This document shows, piece by piece, positions 47,013-59,023 of a stretch of DNA of 64,000 nucleotides (its first letter is position 1; each line of letters begins with the position of its first letter). Source of the DNA: Lutjanus erythropterus (lineage: Eukaryota; Chordata; Actinopteri; Lutjaniformes; Lutjanidae); contig CM034607.1 of assembly GCA_020091685.1 (NCBI GenBank), forward strand, positions 19,521,221 to 19,585,220, given 5' to 3'. Made by a program: the position numbers and the translations under genes. The notes below the pieces were generated by a model. The model did no database searches. It saw nothing but the letters and a program-made list of their open reading frames with translations, and was not told the origin of the DNA.

Positions 47013-50000
47013 CTGTAAGAAAAACAAGGAAAGGAAAGGAAATGCATGAATGATCCTGATTCAAGGCTTTAATTGATACCCCTTTAATTTTAAGGACACA
47101 AGACATTTGAGGTCAAGCCAAACCAAATATCACTCCTCATGCAGAGGTTGCGTTTGACTTTCTTGTTGCCTGTCATTTTGATAGACAGGTTCATAAAAAT
47201 TCTGTCATCTATTATTACCCATCATTTTAATGACGCAGTATTAATTTTCAAAAACAACTCGATATAACACGACTTGCAATAACATTTGACACATAGAACA
47301 GCCTTATAGATTATGTATTTATAAGGGCACAGGGAGAAAAGATGCACAGAGACACTGAGTGTGTTCTCACTTTTCATGTCAACAGTAGAGGTCTGCTGAC
47401 AACACAAAGTGCTGCAAGTGCTTGATAAAAGCAGTATTAGCCACTTGCTTGTCCTTCATCCTCCACCATATAAATCCCTCTTTTCTCAACAATTATTAAT
47501 TATAGTTCAGTCAATTAAGCAATCGTTTCCCTAGATTTAGTGACTTTTCAGACCCTCTTAGCTCTTAGTAACTTCACTTCCTGAAAAGCAACTAGTGACA
47601 AATACGGCGATTTATTCAGATGATCAGGGAAAAGGCAGGAAATTTATTTAAATATGTTAGGGTCCCTCCCTGTCCTCTTGTCATCTAGCACTGTACACAG
47701 CCAGACAAGTGTAGCATGTGGGTGTGGCATGTGGGGCAAGCAGGTTTGAGCTCCTCTCTTACTCTTTGCCTCCGGGTCTAGATGTTCTGTAGCTTGTAAA
47801 TACCTAAATAGTACATATGATCTTCCCTCTACCTTTTTTAAAAACTTTTTTCCCCTTAAAATACGATGTCCCTGCAGTGAGTTTGATTATTTGGCTAAAG
47901 ATTTCTCTATTTAAGATGATCTCTCCTTTGCTGCAATTGACACGATCACTTGTTATAGTAGATCACCTTTAGTGTTTTCATCTGTCAAAATGGCAAAAAA
48001 CCTTCAGATTTCATTGATCAAAAATTCAATGACTGAAAATATTTGGTTAACGTGACCTCTGGCCTCTTTTAACCTGATGCTTCACTTCACAAGGAGCATA
48101 ATTCACAGGTAGCACTAAAAAAAAAAAAACGAGCTTGTCACAGCTTAACCATAACTAACCAAACTTGTCTTTCTGTACAAATAAGTTACAAATGTCCATA
48201 ACAAACAGACCAACAAATGAGACTCCAAAAAGACATACAACATTCCCTTTTTTCCATATTGAAACAAAAACAGTGAACTGGAACAACACTTAGTTGCACA
48301 AAGTATGTGCTTTAGAAAATCATCTTTTCCGTGTGATCAAAAAACAGAGAACAGACTTTACGCCTAGGGTTATCATGTGATCTGTATCTGTATTTGCAGG
48401 TGAGTAATGTTTGATGAATAGTGTTTTGTCCATGGAGAACACAATGCTGTATGACAGTTCAACCAGACAAAGATAACACTCTGCAATAGTTAAATATGAA
48501 TATAAAAGATCACCACTAAGCATCAAAATCTGTACAGCTTTAACTATGAACAGGCTCCCATCTCAGTGTGTGCACAATAATGTCTATAACAAGCTGGAAT
48601 TAACAGGCGTATCTCTTGAGCAAAGTTATTCTTAAAGCTTCAAAACAGAAAGAGAAGAGTGATCTACGGTTAGCACACTGACTGCACAATTAGTTGTGAA
48701 ATAATCACAATATGGCAAAGTGCAGAACCCTGCAATTTTTTGATAAAACACTGTGGGGACATTGAATAAATGGAAGTTTTAATCATTTAAATTGTTCTCT
48801 TTTGGGGCAGATACATTTTCTCTTCATTAAAAGAGCCATTATTGATGGAGAGAAAGTCATAAATGTAACAGATGATTCCATACTTTAACAGTTGTGTACA
48901 TGTGTTAAATACACGTTACATTCAGCTATATACACCCTCATGCCCCACCTACTATACACGCTCTTTTCATGTTTGAAATACAAACACAGAAACCGTGAAA
49001 CTACCAAAACCAAACAGCACCCCCTGATAAAGAGAAAGACTTACAATATTGCTCCCACAGAAACATGGTGTGGTGTGGAGGTGGGGTGGCTTCAGTGTCC
49101 AACACAACTCATTATATGTTCAGTTGCTCAGGATTTTAGCTACAATGCAGGTCTGAACAAAAAGAACTGCCCGTTTGGCTGAGACAAGAAAAATGCCATG
49201 TCAGGTGAGAAAGTCTAGCGTCTCACCGGCCCATTGAACCCTGCATGGCTTTTTAGTTAGTTAGTTAGTTTTTAGTAGTAGTTTTACATTCTAACTGTAC
49301 ACAAATAATTTTTTATACTATGAATGACTAGGACTGCACAGCTGTGTTATGTACAATGAATACAGCAATACTGACACTGTGTTTGGAGTCTCTGCTCTGG
49401 TGCATTAAATCCAGTGCTTCCAATGCACTAGTAAACCCTGAACAGTCAAGAAAAAAATGTTTGTGTACACTGTAACCCCCACTAAGCTTTCCAAACGCAT
49501 ACATGTTCTGATTGCAAAGTTCACTTTGTGCCCCATTTCTTATGAGCAGAATGATTGTGAAATGATCATACACCACCCAACAGTTTCTTAAGTGTTGGAT
49601 GAGGATTCTGAAAAACTTGTACTTATTAATAGGGCTAATGATGATTTTCACTGTCATTTAATCTGTTTATTATATTCTCAATTAATTGATTAGTTGTTTG
49701 GTCTATAAAATTTCAGAAAATTCAAAATGTATATGTATATATAATGTATATGTATATGTATGTATGTATGTATTCCCATAAGCCAGAGATGACAGTCAGA
49801 AATGTCTTGTTTTACCCAAAAGAAAATATTAATGCTTAAGAAGATGAAATAAGTTAATTTTGACCCTTTCTCTTAAAAAAAAACAAAAACACTTGCTCTA
49901 AGCAATTAATCAATTATCACAACATTGAAGATTAATTGTTGCATCTCTGCTCATCAACAAATTTAGAGGAAATGTGATGATTTGATCAGAAGGCAGATCT

Positions 50001-50479
50001 AGGGATGGTCATAAGCAGATGCACTTAGCTTTTAGAGAAGTCTGACCTTAAAGTACCAGAGTTCCACAGCGCTCAGTCATTCATTGATACACATGCAACA
50101 CAGTCAACTTACAAAAAAAAAAAAAAAAAATCTAATTTACTCACTTTTGTCATTCATCAAGCAAAAGACCTAGTTACAGATTGACAGCTGCTAAGATTTG
50201 ATTGCTTTTCCCTGGTTTATGTCATGTTTTTAGCTGATATAAGCACTGCAGACTCAAGATGTGCCTTGTCATTGTAACTTTCAGACTGGATAAACCACAT
50301 TCAAACCACACACGCCAAAGGAATGAAAACAGTAGGGTTATCTGTGTATTAAATATTGCTTTCTTCAAAGCCACTTTTGGCAAAAACAGTCATTTTACCT
50401 TGAAGAACACCGAGTTAAAAGTTTACTTCTGCCTCAATTGTTTAGTTTGTTTCAGTTATTTTGTGATTTCATTGTTTTA
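47013..50479. other. Long 5' intron of the transporter (probable), non-coding
   Basis: No exon recognised. Contains A-rich tracts and a family D MITE interrupted by a (TATGTA)n expansion, listed separately. It is intronic only if the non-coding exon proposed at 53,911 is real. Confidence 0.45.
49630..49950 (+). repeat. Family D MITE copy with internal (TATGTA)n expansion
   Basis: 'agggctaatgatgattttca' and 'gattagttgtttggtctata' start the copy. 'atgtcttgttttacccaaaag' and 'gattaattgttgcatctctg' finish it. An AT-rich TATGTA/TGTATG microsatellite (49,727-49,772) has grown inside it. Confidence 0.7.
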
Positions 50480-52240
50480 AAAAGGTTGAATTCACCAGAA
50501 AATCTCTGATTTCAGTTTTTAAATGTAAATATTTTCTCGTTTCTTTACTCCTCTATGACAGTAAATTGAATATCTTTGGGTTGTGGACAAAAGAAGACAT
50601 TCAAGAACATCATTTTGTGCTTTGGGAAACACTGATTGACATTCTTCCACCATTTTCTGACATTTTATAGACCAAACAACTAATCAATTAAAGCTAGGGT
50701 AGGCAACATTATTTTGGTATCATTGAGAAATAACTTCATAATAACCTTTCAGCATATTGTAAATCAAGTGGTCTGAGACAGAACTACACTTCTGCACCTT
50801 CTCTTGGCTCTGTTTTCAGGATTTAGAGAATCTGGCCCGTGACGGTAGACTTAAACCAATTACAGGTCTTCTCAGACCAGGGGCTCCTGTTGGCTGTTCT
50901 ACTAGTGCAGCTGCACATGCATGTTCCTTCGGTGAGACCCTGGATCAAGACTTGTAACTCCTGCAGGAAAAGTCGCTATAAAACTGTATTATCAGAAAGA
51001 GAATCTTGAAAAGAGTCCAGCTCTTGAGCAACATGCTCAGCCCAGGAGTCTGTCAGCTCACTCAGTTACTTATGAGTTCACCTTCAGTTGTATTCATTCA
51101 TGTGTATTGCGGAGCTTTACTGCGGACCAAGAGGACCGGGCGGAGCCGAGACACAGAGCCGACACGCAGCTGCTCAGAGCTGGGGAGCTCTGCAGGAGAG
51201 GGCCGGCGGCAGACTGGAGCTTTCTGGAGGAAGAAACACCGGACTTGCTCTGATGCCGACTCCTTTATTGGCAGGAGGGGAGCTCAGAGTATATGTCTCA
51301 AACTTTTGGGATTAAAAACTGGATTTATTTTTACTCATACTTCTCAGACCTCTGAGCAGCGACGAAGAAATTGCAGACCGGTCAGAGGAGAACTCAGCCT
51401 TTGTTTTTGAAAATTTTGGGATTAAAAAGTAGATTGATCTTCACATTTGCTTGTAAACATGTGCGTAGCAGGAACTACGGAGGAGCGGACCGTGCTGTTT
51501 ACAGTAAGATAATTAGTCTCTGTGTCCATGCTGACTGGAGGAGAAATGTATTTGAAAGTCATGGAGTGAGAGTAAAGAGTGGAAGGATGTAACGTTAAAG
51601 GAGAGAATCGACTTCTTTGACTGGCGAGTAGTCTGTACTAACACACAAGGAGCTTCTGGACTGACATTTTTGCTGTGCAGTCAAACCGTGTTGCACTGAT
51701 TTGCATTTCCAGAACTGCTTTTATCGTGCTGACGACACACACTTTGGAGCGGGGACACAGCGAGCCCGACTTGCTTCCGAGCAGGCTGCCATCACGTTGC
51801 GCCAACCACGGCCAAAACGTGATGAACCTTCTTTCTCCCTCTCCAACATGCGAGTGTTGTGATACTGAGCTCATATGTCTGCAGGAGAGCAGAGAAAAAG
51901 ACATTTTTATAAGTCTCTTTATGTTCAGCTCTCAGTATTTCTGTATCTTCACACTGAATCTTTATGTTTGGAAACATAGTTTATCCTGTCTGTCTGTGTT
52001 TTGTACTGTCAGGTGTCTGTTTTATTACACACAGTTGACGTTTGTTGGTCTGTGCTCATTCATGATTAACTTGGTAAACTGTTGACTCCGCACATTTAGT
52101 GCGTGCTGCTTGTCTGGTTGGATGGGCTGAGGATGGAGAAAACAATGCCTAACTCAGATGAGACTCAACAATCAACCATTTTTCAGCTTTCTACCTACTG
52201 CAGCTTTAATCGAGAAAATAATTATTAGCTGCAGCCCTAG
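50480..52240 (-). repeat. Family D MITE split by the TTAA-type element
   Basis: 50,480-50,687 carries MITE blocks ('ttgaatatctttgggttgtg', 'cattttatagaccaaacaac') ending 'taatcaa' plus TTAA. The rest of the MITE resumes at 52,206 as TTAA then 'tcgagaaaataattattagc', 'tgcagccctag'. Removing the insert restores the uninterrupted family D end. Confidence 0.85.
50692..52205. mobile_element. 1,514-bp TTAA-targeted DNA transposon, piggyBac-like, non-autonomous
   Basis: Bounded on both sides by TTAA (50,688-50,691 and 52,206-52,209), with one TTAA in the reconstructed empty site. Imperfect terminal inverted repeats: AGCTAGGGTAGGCAAC at the left; AGCTGCAGTAGGTAGAAAG read inward from the right. The interior includes a GC-richer stretch at about 51,120-51,260 but no transposase. 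Frames of 134 and 136 codons (51,006-51,410; 51,675-52,085) lack recognisable motifs. TTAA duplication is the hallmark of piggyBac, but the termini are not the usual CCC, so the superfamily is provisional. Family B fragments at 16,492 and 34,110 match its right end. Confidence 0.75.
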
Positions 52241-52433
52241 CTACACTTTTTCTGAATACTATTATTGGCCTAATTATATAACGTTAGAATTTAAGAGACT
52301 TGTCTCCTTGCTTGTTTTTTTTTTTTAAATTTAATTTTATTATTTTTTTCTTCTTACAAATACAAATCTACATAACACAAGACTGGAAATATTGAAAATC
52401 CATATGACTTAGCCTATAGTTGTTCATACAGAG

Positions 52434-52757
52434 GTAGGGCTGCAACTAATGACTGTTTTTATTATCGATTAATCTTTTGATCATTTTCTTGATTAATTGT
52501 TTGGTCCATAAAATTGCTGAAAATGGTGAAAAATGTTGATCAGCATTTCCCAAAGTGTAAGATGATTTCCTTATATATCTTGTTTTGTCCACAATGATGA
52601 CAAAAAAATATATGTTTTCTGTTCTAGAAGACTACAGAAACCAAAAAATATTCACACTGGAAAAGCTTAAGACAGAATTTGGACTTATTCCTGTAGAAAA
52701 AAAAAAAAACTTCAGTAGTTGATAATCAAAATTGTTAGTGGTTAATTTAATAGTTGA
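52434..52757 (+). repeat. hAT-like MITE family D, near-complete copy
   Basis: Starts 'gtagggctgcaactaatgac'. Contains 'gattaattgtttggtccata', 'atcagcatttcccaaagtg', 'atcttgttttgtccacaatg', 'gaaaccaaaaaatattcaca' and 'gataatcaaaattgttag', and ends 'aatagttgacagc'. The other family D fragments can be ordered against it. Confidence 0.75.
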
Positions 52758-53910
52758 CAGCTATCTGATCCTAATCCAGATCCTTGTAGCTCTATACATC
52801 TCTCAACTTTAACTGAAACTTTAGCAGAAAAAAAAATCATGTTAAATACTTACGAGCATAAGAACAATGCCTGAACAAAAAACCTTCATAATCATATTTT
52901 ATATTAAAATGAACTTATTCAGTCTGGTCACTAAGCACAATGTCAGGCTATAGCTCCCATGTACCCTGAGATTTCACCAGAATGCGGGAAAACAAAATCG
53001 ACAACTGGCCAGACACTGCGTACTGGTTGAGCAACATCTGTCTTGTCGGCACCATGTGTCCCATTATTGGACCGATGAAACTATGCTAGCATCTGTTCTC
53101 CCTGTATAAGCAACATGGCTGCTGCACTAAAGAGCTCTTGTTCGCGAGCTTAAATGACATCACTGTGGAGAAAATTACTTTATTCTACATCACTCAATAA
53201 CATATATGTCCCATGTTCATAACGAAAAACATATGAATAGGTTCAGTAAAGCACCGATCTATTAGTTAATGAACTTTTCCGCTAACAGCTGATCACACAT
53301 AAAGAAACGGCGTCCTCATATTTCAGACAGAAGTTTCCCTCTCTATAAACTAGCTGTGCATACCGCCATCAGAGAGATGACTGAACGAGAGATGGCGTGA
53401 AACTCGGACACCGTTTTGACACGAAGTAGGCAACGGTCACTTCAGGTGTGAGACTGAATATTTTAACCCGACACCGATCAGTTCAGCTAGCTAATGAACC
53501 AAATTGATTCACGGTGACAAACGCAGCCTGTGCTCCTAATGTTCCGCGCGAACACACAAATTCACTGATCTCTAGTTAATGATTAGCGCCGCTTGGATTG
53601 ATAGTCTTATTAGCACCGGTCTGATTAGTACACAATTCTCGAGCTAACACTGGTCTCTACGTAAACACTGACCATATAAAGTCAGTGTGCTGCAGATCTG
53701 CAGTATGGCATGCGGCTAACGGGGCTAGCCGATGCATACATACGGGATGCATCTACATGCTAACGTTCGTGTGTTGTATATTCTATATGATGATGGCGAT
53801 GGTTAGTTCGCGTAGAAACGCGAAAATATCATTTAGTAGCCCAGGGTGGAATTCAAAAGTCGTAGATAATATCCGTATCCATAAATTAAAATATAAGAGA
53901 AACGAATTAC

Positions 53911-54070
53911 CTTTGTTGTGTTGTCTTTTCTCCAGTGAAGCAAGCAGCAACATGTGAATCGTGCCTCAGACCTGAGAGAACAACTTCAGTTCAACATCTG
54001 CAGCTAGTTCCTCCTCACCATCATCAACTGTTGACTCCACCCACTGACACTGTTAGGGGCCCGCGGCGTT
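53911..54070 (-). other. Candidate non-coding first exon of the transporter
   Basis: On the minus strand a consensus donor (ACAACAAAG/GTAATT) ends a roughly 160-bp stretch with more CpG than its surroundings. A first exon is needed because the ATG exon has a strong upstream acceptor at 47,013. The 5' limit is a guess; an upstream CATTTATG could serve as a weak TATA. It would give a 6.9-kb first intron. Confidence 0.33.
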
Positions 54071-54270
54071 CACACATAATTAGACAGTCGGAAGGCCCAT
54101 AAATGTGAGTGTTTTTTCACGCACTTTATCTTTCATCGATGATATTAACGTTCTGACAATAGCCAATAGACACACGCGCACTAATAGGCTATTTACAGCA
54201 TGGTCAGCGTATTGATCTGTTCGAGCAGTGATGCGGTCCAACAGGTGTGCCACTGTGATGTGGCACCGGC

Positions 54271-54385
54271 CGGTGGTGGAAGCATTCAGATCCTTTACAT
54301 AAGTAAAAGTAGGGCAGCTAACACCACACTGTAAAAACACTCTGATACAAGTAAACGTCACATAAACGTCACGTAACATATTACA
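54271..54385 (+). repeat. hAT-type element left end
   Basis: 'ggtggtggaagcattcagat', 'cctttacataagtaaaagta' and 'ccacactgtaaaaacactc' match a hAT-type terminus I know from fish genomes (consensus begins CAGTGGTGGAA). A matching right end lies at 56,335-56,438. Confidence 0.6.
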
Positions 54386-54486
54386 GGTCCTCGATTTCGT
54401 GGAAAGCAGGTGGTAATTAGATAGTGACATATCAGAAATCGCTCCAAAATGACACCAGAATTTACCCCAAATTTAATGGTAAGTAA

Positions 54487-54830
54487 ATGATAGTCAGTGG
54501 TGGACAGTAACGAAGTACATTTACTTGAGTAGTGTACGTTTTTGAGTATCTGTACTTTACTTGAGTATTTATTTATTTATTTTTGAAACTTATGACTAGA
54601 CAAATACTGTACTTTTGACTCCACTACATTTCTAGGAAGGCTGTCTTTACTCGTTTTTCTTTTCTAAAATGCAATTGGCCAGATGCCGGGTTCCTCACAG
54701 AAGGAAACCAATCACAGTTCCTGCTCTCAAGTGAGACTGATGTAAAAACAGAAATATGTCGCCCAGGCGCTCCATAACAAGCACAAGTGGGCTCTTCCTC
54801 TTTCATTCAAACAAAGCTCAGTGATGGCAA
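54487..54830 (+). repeat. Second hAT-type terminus fragment
   Basis: 'cagtggtggacagtaacgaa', 'gtacatttacttgagtagtg' and 'tgtacttttgactccactac' are typical of another fish hAT family with CAGTGGTGGA ends. No right end was found nearby. Confidence 0.6.
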
Positions 54831-57000
54831 CAGCAGGAGAAAGACAAAATTAAACCTCAAGATCTTATTATAATTATAAAAAAGAGAAATAATTCTTGTA
54901 ATATTGGATTGTTTTTATTGGGGTGGGGTCATGGTAGGTGGTAATTAGCTGACATGAAATTTCAATCAAATGAGCCCCAAATTACCTTAACATTTACCCT
55001 TTTCTCTACATTTTCCAGAGATGTAATACTATTCATTTGACACAGGGAACTCATTTATATCTAATATTCACAGCAGGGCAGCGGGGGATGAATTGCAACT
55101 GCTTCCCTTATTAGTAATGTTTGCATAACAGGAGTGTAACTGAATTGTTACAGCATAGTTTCAAAGAAGTGTTTGTCTTACTTCTGCTCATAATGTAAGG
55201 TTAACTCCTAACTAATTTCTGCTGCTGATATCCCTCGTTTTTCACAATGTCTTTAATTTTTTCTGTATGTATCTTCCCATGTTCTTCTTCTGTTTTGCCC
55301 CCGTCAACATTTTGCCCCTGCAGCAGCAATGGAAGCAGCCTGAAAGAAAACAAACAGGACAACTGACAGACACAAACACTGGAACAATGGAGTGCACTGA
55401 TCATGTTACTTAAGTAGAAGACGCGAGTTTGGTCAGGAAATTGTATCTTAAAAGTAAATGTACTCTGTGCAGAGAAATGTCTCCCATGCAGGGGTGAAAT
55501 ATAGACAGTGCAGGCAGTGCAGTTGCACTTGGGCCCATGGGCTGGGGGACCATAGAAAGGCCGGGTCATCCAACAGAGAACGAGCCCTTGCAAGTGATTC
55601 AGATTGCCATCTCAGAAAAACACCTGTGTTCGAGGAAGAAGTCATATTGTATTGAATACTGCACCACTGGCAATATATGTCCTGAAAAAGGCAGATCATC
55701 TCCAATTTTTTTTAATTGTCTTTAGTATTTTTGTTGTATATAAATATGCAATTATGATTGCTGGGTAGTATGTATGTTGATGTTGTTCCCAAAGTGACAT
55801 CTTCATAATGTCTGGTTTGTCCAACCAAAAGTCCATACCTCAAAAGTTTTACAAATACATTAAAATTATTAAAAGGAAAAGAGATGACTACTCACGCTAA
55901 CCTTGAATCAGTTAGTTCTGAGGGGCCAATACTTGTTATGTCCAAACACATACAGAATAAATCTATAAGTGCCTCTCTTTTCTATCTTGTTGCCTAAATA
56001 CTTTATGTTTCAATGTTTTAAATCAACTTAGTGTGTCACTATGGTATTGTGAAATGTTAAAGGCGATGACTAAGAAGATGACAATTATATACAGCTACAC
56101 TTCTCGATAATGTTCTCTGTGTGCGGGACAATATGGAGGGAAACTTCCATCATGAAAAATTATTTAAATTATTATTGATTATCAAAATAGTTGTCAATTA
56201 ATTTTCTGTCATTGGAGTATAACTGATTAATCAACTAATCATTACAGTTCTGCTTGACTGTTAAACTGTTGGGTTATTTAATTTGTAAACTGTTTAAAAT
56301 CTTAATTCGTATATCATCTAAAGCTGTCAGATGAATGAAGTAAAGAGCACAATATTTCCCTCTGAGATATAGTGGAGTAGAAGAAGAAAGTGGTAGAAAA
56401 TGCAAATACTCAATGTACTTAGATAAATTCCACCACTGTTAACAGCCATATTCTTAATACTCTTCTTAAGTTGTTTTCATATGTGGTTTTACCTCATCTA
56501 TGCCTTTATTTTCATCTGTTAAATTGCACTTGATTTTAATCTTGTTTATTTATAGTCTATTTTTACACTCAGATCCAGTTCTCGGTTCTTTGTAAAGTCA
56601 ATTTTTGTTTAAAATTTGTACCCCAACTTGAATCATTTCATCCATTTGTTCTTTGAATGTCACATCAAACCTACAACATTATTGCAAACCGCAACAAAAA
56701 ACACGCGCTGTATCTTGTTTTTGTACCTTTTTGTATCTCATTGCACTTTTTGTGATGTCTGAATGTTGCTGCATTCATTCTTTGTTTTCAAACCCTGTAC
56801 TGTTAATGAGTGACCATTCATAAGGTCATACTCTTGACATTTGTGAATCGTTTCAAACAAACAGTACATACGTAACTGCTTTGTTATCTATGCAAACATA
56901 TGCCATTTGATAAGGGACATGTCGTTGGAGTTGGTATATACTGTGGTAGAACTTACTTGTCTTGCTTATACATACCGTATAGTTGGACCCAGGGATGTAG
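54831..57000. other. Intergenic stretch between divergent genes
   Basis: No exon recognised. Old MITE fragments occur (56,165-56,250 family D end; 56,335-56,438 hAT end). AT-rich elsewhere. Confidence 0.55.
56335..56438 (+). repeat. hAT-type element right end
   Basis: 'agagcacaatatttccctctg', 'agtggagtagaagaagaaag' and 'tactcaatgtacttag' end in TTCCACCACTG-like sequence, the expected partner of 54,271. The eight flanking bases (gcaccggc left, ttaacagc right) do not match, so the two ends may come from different copies. Confidence 0.6.
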
Positions 57001-57001
57001 T

Positions 57002-57020
57002 GGGGTGGGGGGGTGGGGGG
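57002..57020 (+). other. G-quadruplex-prone G tract
   Basis: GGGG-T-GGGGGGG-T-GGGGGG: 17 of 19 bases are G, enough for four G-runs if the central run is split. It lies about 630 bp upstream of the RE1 element. Confidence 0.7.
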
Positions 57021-57635
57021 TAAACCCAAGTTAAATCAGTTTATCCACCTCATTGAAATGAGGCTGAGAGTTTAATCATCTATTTTCAGATCAACTGTGT
57101 AAATCAATGAGAGAAAACAAGTTCAGCCACCTTTGTATTTACCATTACACCCTGGGGACCTCATGCATAGATTTAGCTGCTGGTAAAAGAAGTACAAACA
57201 GACCATTTACTGGAGGAAAAAAAACCCTGTGAATTAACCTGGACATGTCTTGCTGAATGCCTCTTGGTTTCCATCAGGCTGTGCATTCCTAAACTCATAT
57301 AAGTTAAGATTTGCTGCCACCTAGTGATTGTTGTTTTAATGATCCCACCCTCTTATCTGGGAGTCTATATGTGATCATCAGTATTTTCTGCAGTTACAAA
57401 CAAATGATTGCTGGTATGATTTGGCTGTTTGATTGTATTCGTGGATTATATAGGGTGCTTTAGTTTTTGGGTGTCATCGAATGAGCTACATGAGGACTGG
57501 ATAACTGCACGAAAACATATTCCTCTACTGAATGATTTCTTGCAAGGAAGTACCTGAAACCTAGATTTGATGACAATGTTCAAAATAAAGAATGCTAAAT
57601 CTAAATGTTATTCTTTGTAGAGTCATTCTTCACCT

Positions 57636-57656
57636 TTCAGCACCATGGACAGAGAG
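57636..57656 (+). promoter_or_regulatory. RE1/NRSE site (REST/NRSF silencer) of stmn2
   Basis: The 21 bases begin TTCAGCACCATGGACAG and match the canonical RE1 at 17 of 21 positions. Both core halves (TTCAGCACC and GGACAG) are intact with normal spacing. REST represses neuronal genes in non-neuronal cells through this element. The founding example is SCG10 (stmn2), whose mammalian silencer, as I recall, also lies upstream at a similar distance. Here it is about 1.6 kb before the stmn2 ATG. Confidence 0.8.
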
Positions 57657-59010
57657 TGTGGCTGTTCTGCTCATCACCACAGAAACAAAGAGGGAAACAC
57701 CCACACTGCTGAGGGCCTGAACTCTCCAGCACAAGGGGACATTGGATTTGTCAGGCCTTTGGTTAGGAGAGGCGCGTCAGGGGACTGTGGTAGCCAATAT
57801 GCTCGAGGAGGCACATAAACGCTCATTACTGACCCAGTGTCAAGCCAATCACATTACATATTAAGACTTCCTGTCATTAATTTCAAAATAAAGCCTTCTA
57901 ATATGGTGCATCTTAATGTTGCGCTTGGGTGTGTTGTGGGTAATAACACAGTTTGTTGGAGAGGTGTATGGCACCAAATACCAAACTGCAGATCTGTTAG
58001 CAGTGAAGATTCTTGGTACAATTATGAGTAACTGTGAGCCACTGTCAAGTTGTCTCTCTGCTAATTGTCATTACAAATCTGGAGACTCACTTCAGGTCCA
58101 TCTTAGCACCGAACAAGCTGGCAACTCCTGGCACAAAACATAAAACATATCTAATCTGATGGGCACTGAGGCCTCTTGGTTCAACCACATGTCAGACAGG
58201 TACAATGTTAGAGTTATTAAAAGTTGTCTACAACCTTAAATTCTGCAACAGTTATCATTTACGACAAAACCCAAAGATATTTAGTTTAGTGCAAGATAAA
58301 AAACATAAAAAGTGGTGTCAAATGGCCTGAACCAACCTGCCAAAGAGCCCAATCCAGCCCACTGGATGACTTTACAAAGTGTAAAATAAATAAATAAATA
58401 AATAAATAAATAAAAAATGCTAACAGTAATTCCAGACCAGAATACAGTTCTCTGGAAAAAAAAAAACCCCAAAACAAAACAATGAATAGTTATTGTGGTC
58501 ATTTTTAAATATATTGAACATTGTGCAAATATTGTCAATCAGCATCTTAAATTCAAAATAATCTCTATCAGACATGTGTCTTAAAACAATACTGGTGAGA
58601 CCCTGTAGGCACTGACAAAACTTTTGTTTTGTAAATGCTTTGTAAGGCAATAGATAACTTTACCATGTCCCTCATTAGCTTCCACTTCAGTAGGGGTTGT
58701 TTGGCGATGCCAGCACTGCTACACATGAGTGGAAATGTCTGGAAAATTCAATTAATCATTAAAAAAATAATAATGTTTTTTTATTGACAGGTTGCATGCC
58801 GCAATGGCTTTACTGGTCCGGCCTACTTCAGATCAAATAAGGACAATGAACTAAAGTGATTATTACACCCTCAGACTAATTAATTATCAAAATAATTGCG
58901 GATAAACTTCGATTAATTTTAAAATCATTGCAGCTTGTTATCAAATTAAGGTATAATGATCTTATCTAGAGCTATATTAAAACTGTGTCAATCCTCGTCT
59001 TCATAATGGG
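57657..59010. promoter_or_regulatory. Upstream region of stmn2
   Basis: Mostly unique sequence with TAAT-type homeobox cores around 57,840-57,910, an (AAAT)n microsatellite (58,386-58,413) and a family D MITE scrap near 58,880-58,935. No other gene was seen. Specific regulatory sites beyond the RE1 cannot be assigned by eye. Confidence 0.4.
58386..58413. repeat. (AAAT)n microsatellite
   Basis: About seven AAAT units. Confidence 0.9.
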
Positions 59011-59015
59011 ACATG

Positions 59016-59023
59016 TTTATATG
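59016..59023 (+). promoter_or_regulatory. TATA-like box of stmn2
   Basis: TTTATATG about 220 bp before the ATG. It would place transcription start near 59,045-59,055 and give a 5' UTR of about 190 bases that turns GC-rich (59,070-59,230), as expected for this stretch. Confidence 0.4.

Noticed and set aside
53685-53957. 90-codon plus-strand frame in the CpG-richer patch
   Set aside because: No domain and no neighbouring exon. The minus-strand donor at 53,911 makes a 5' UTR exon the better explanation.
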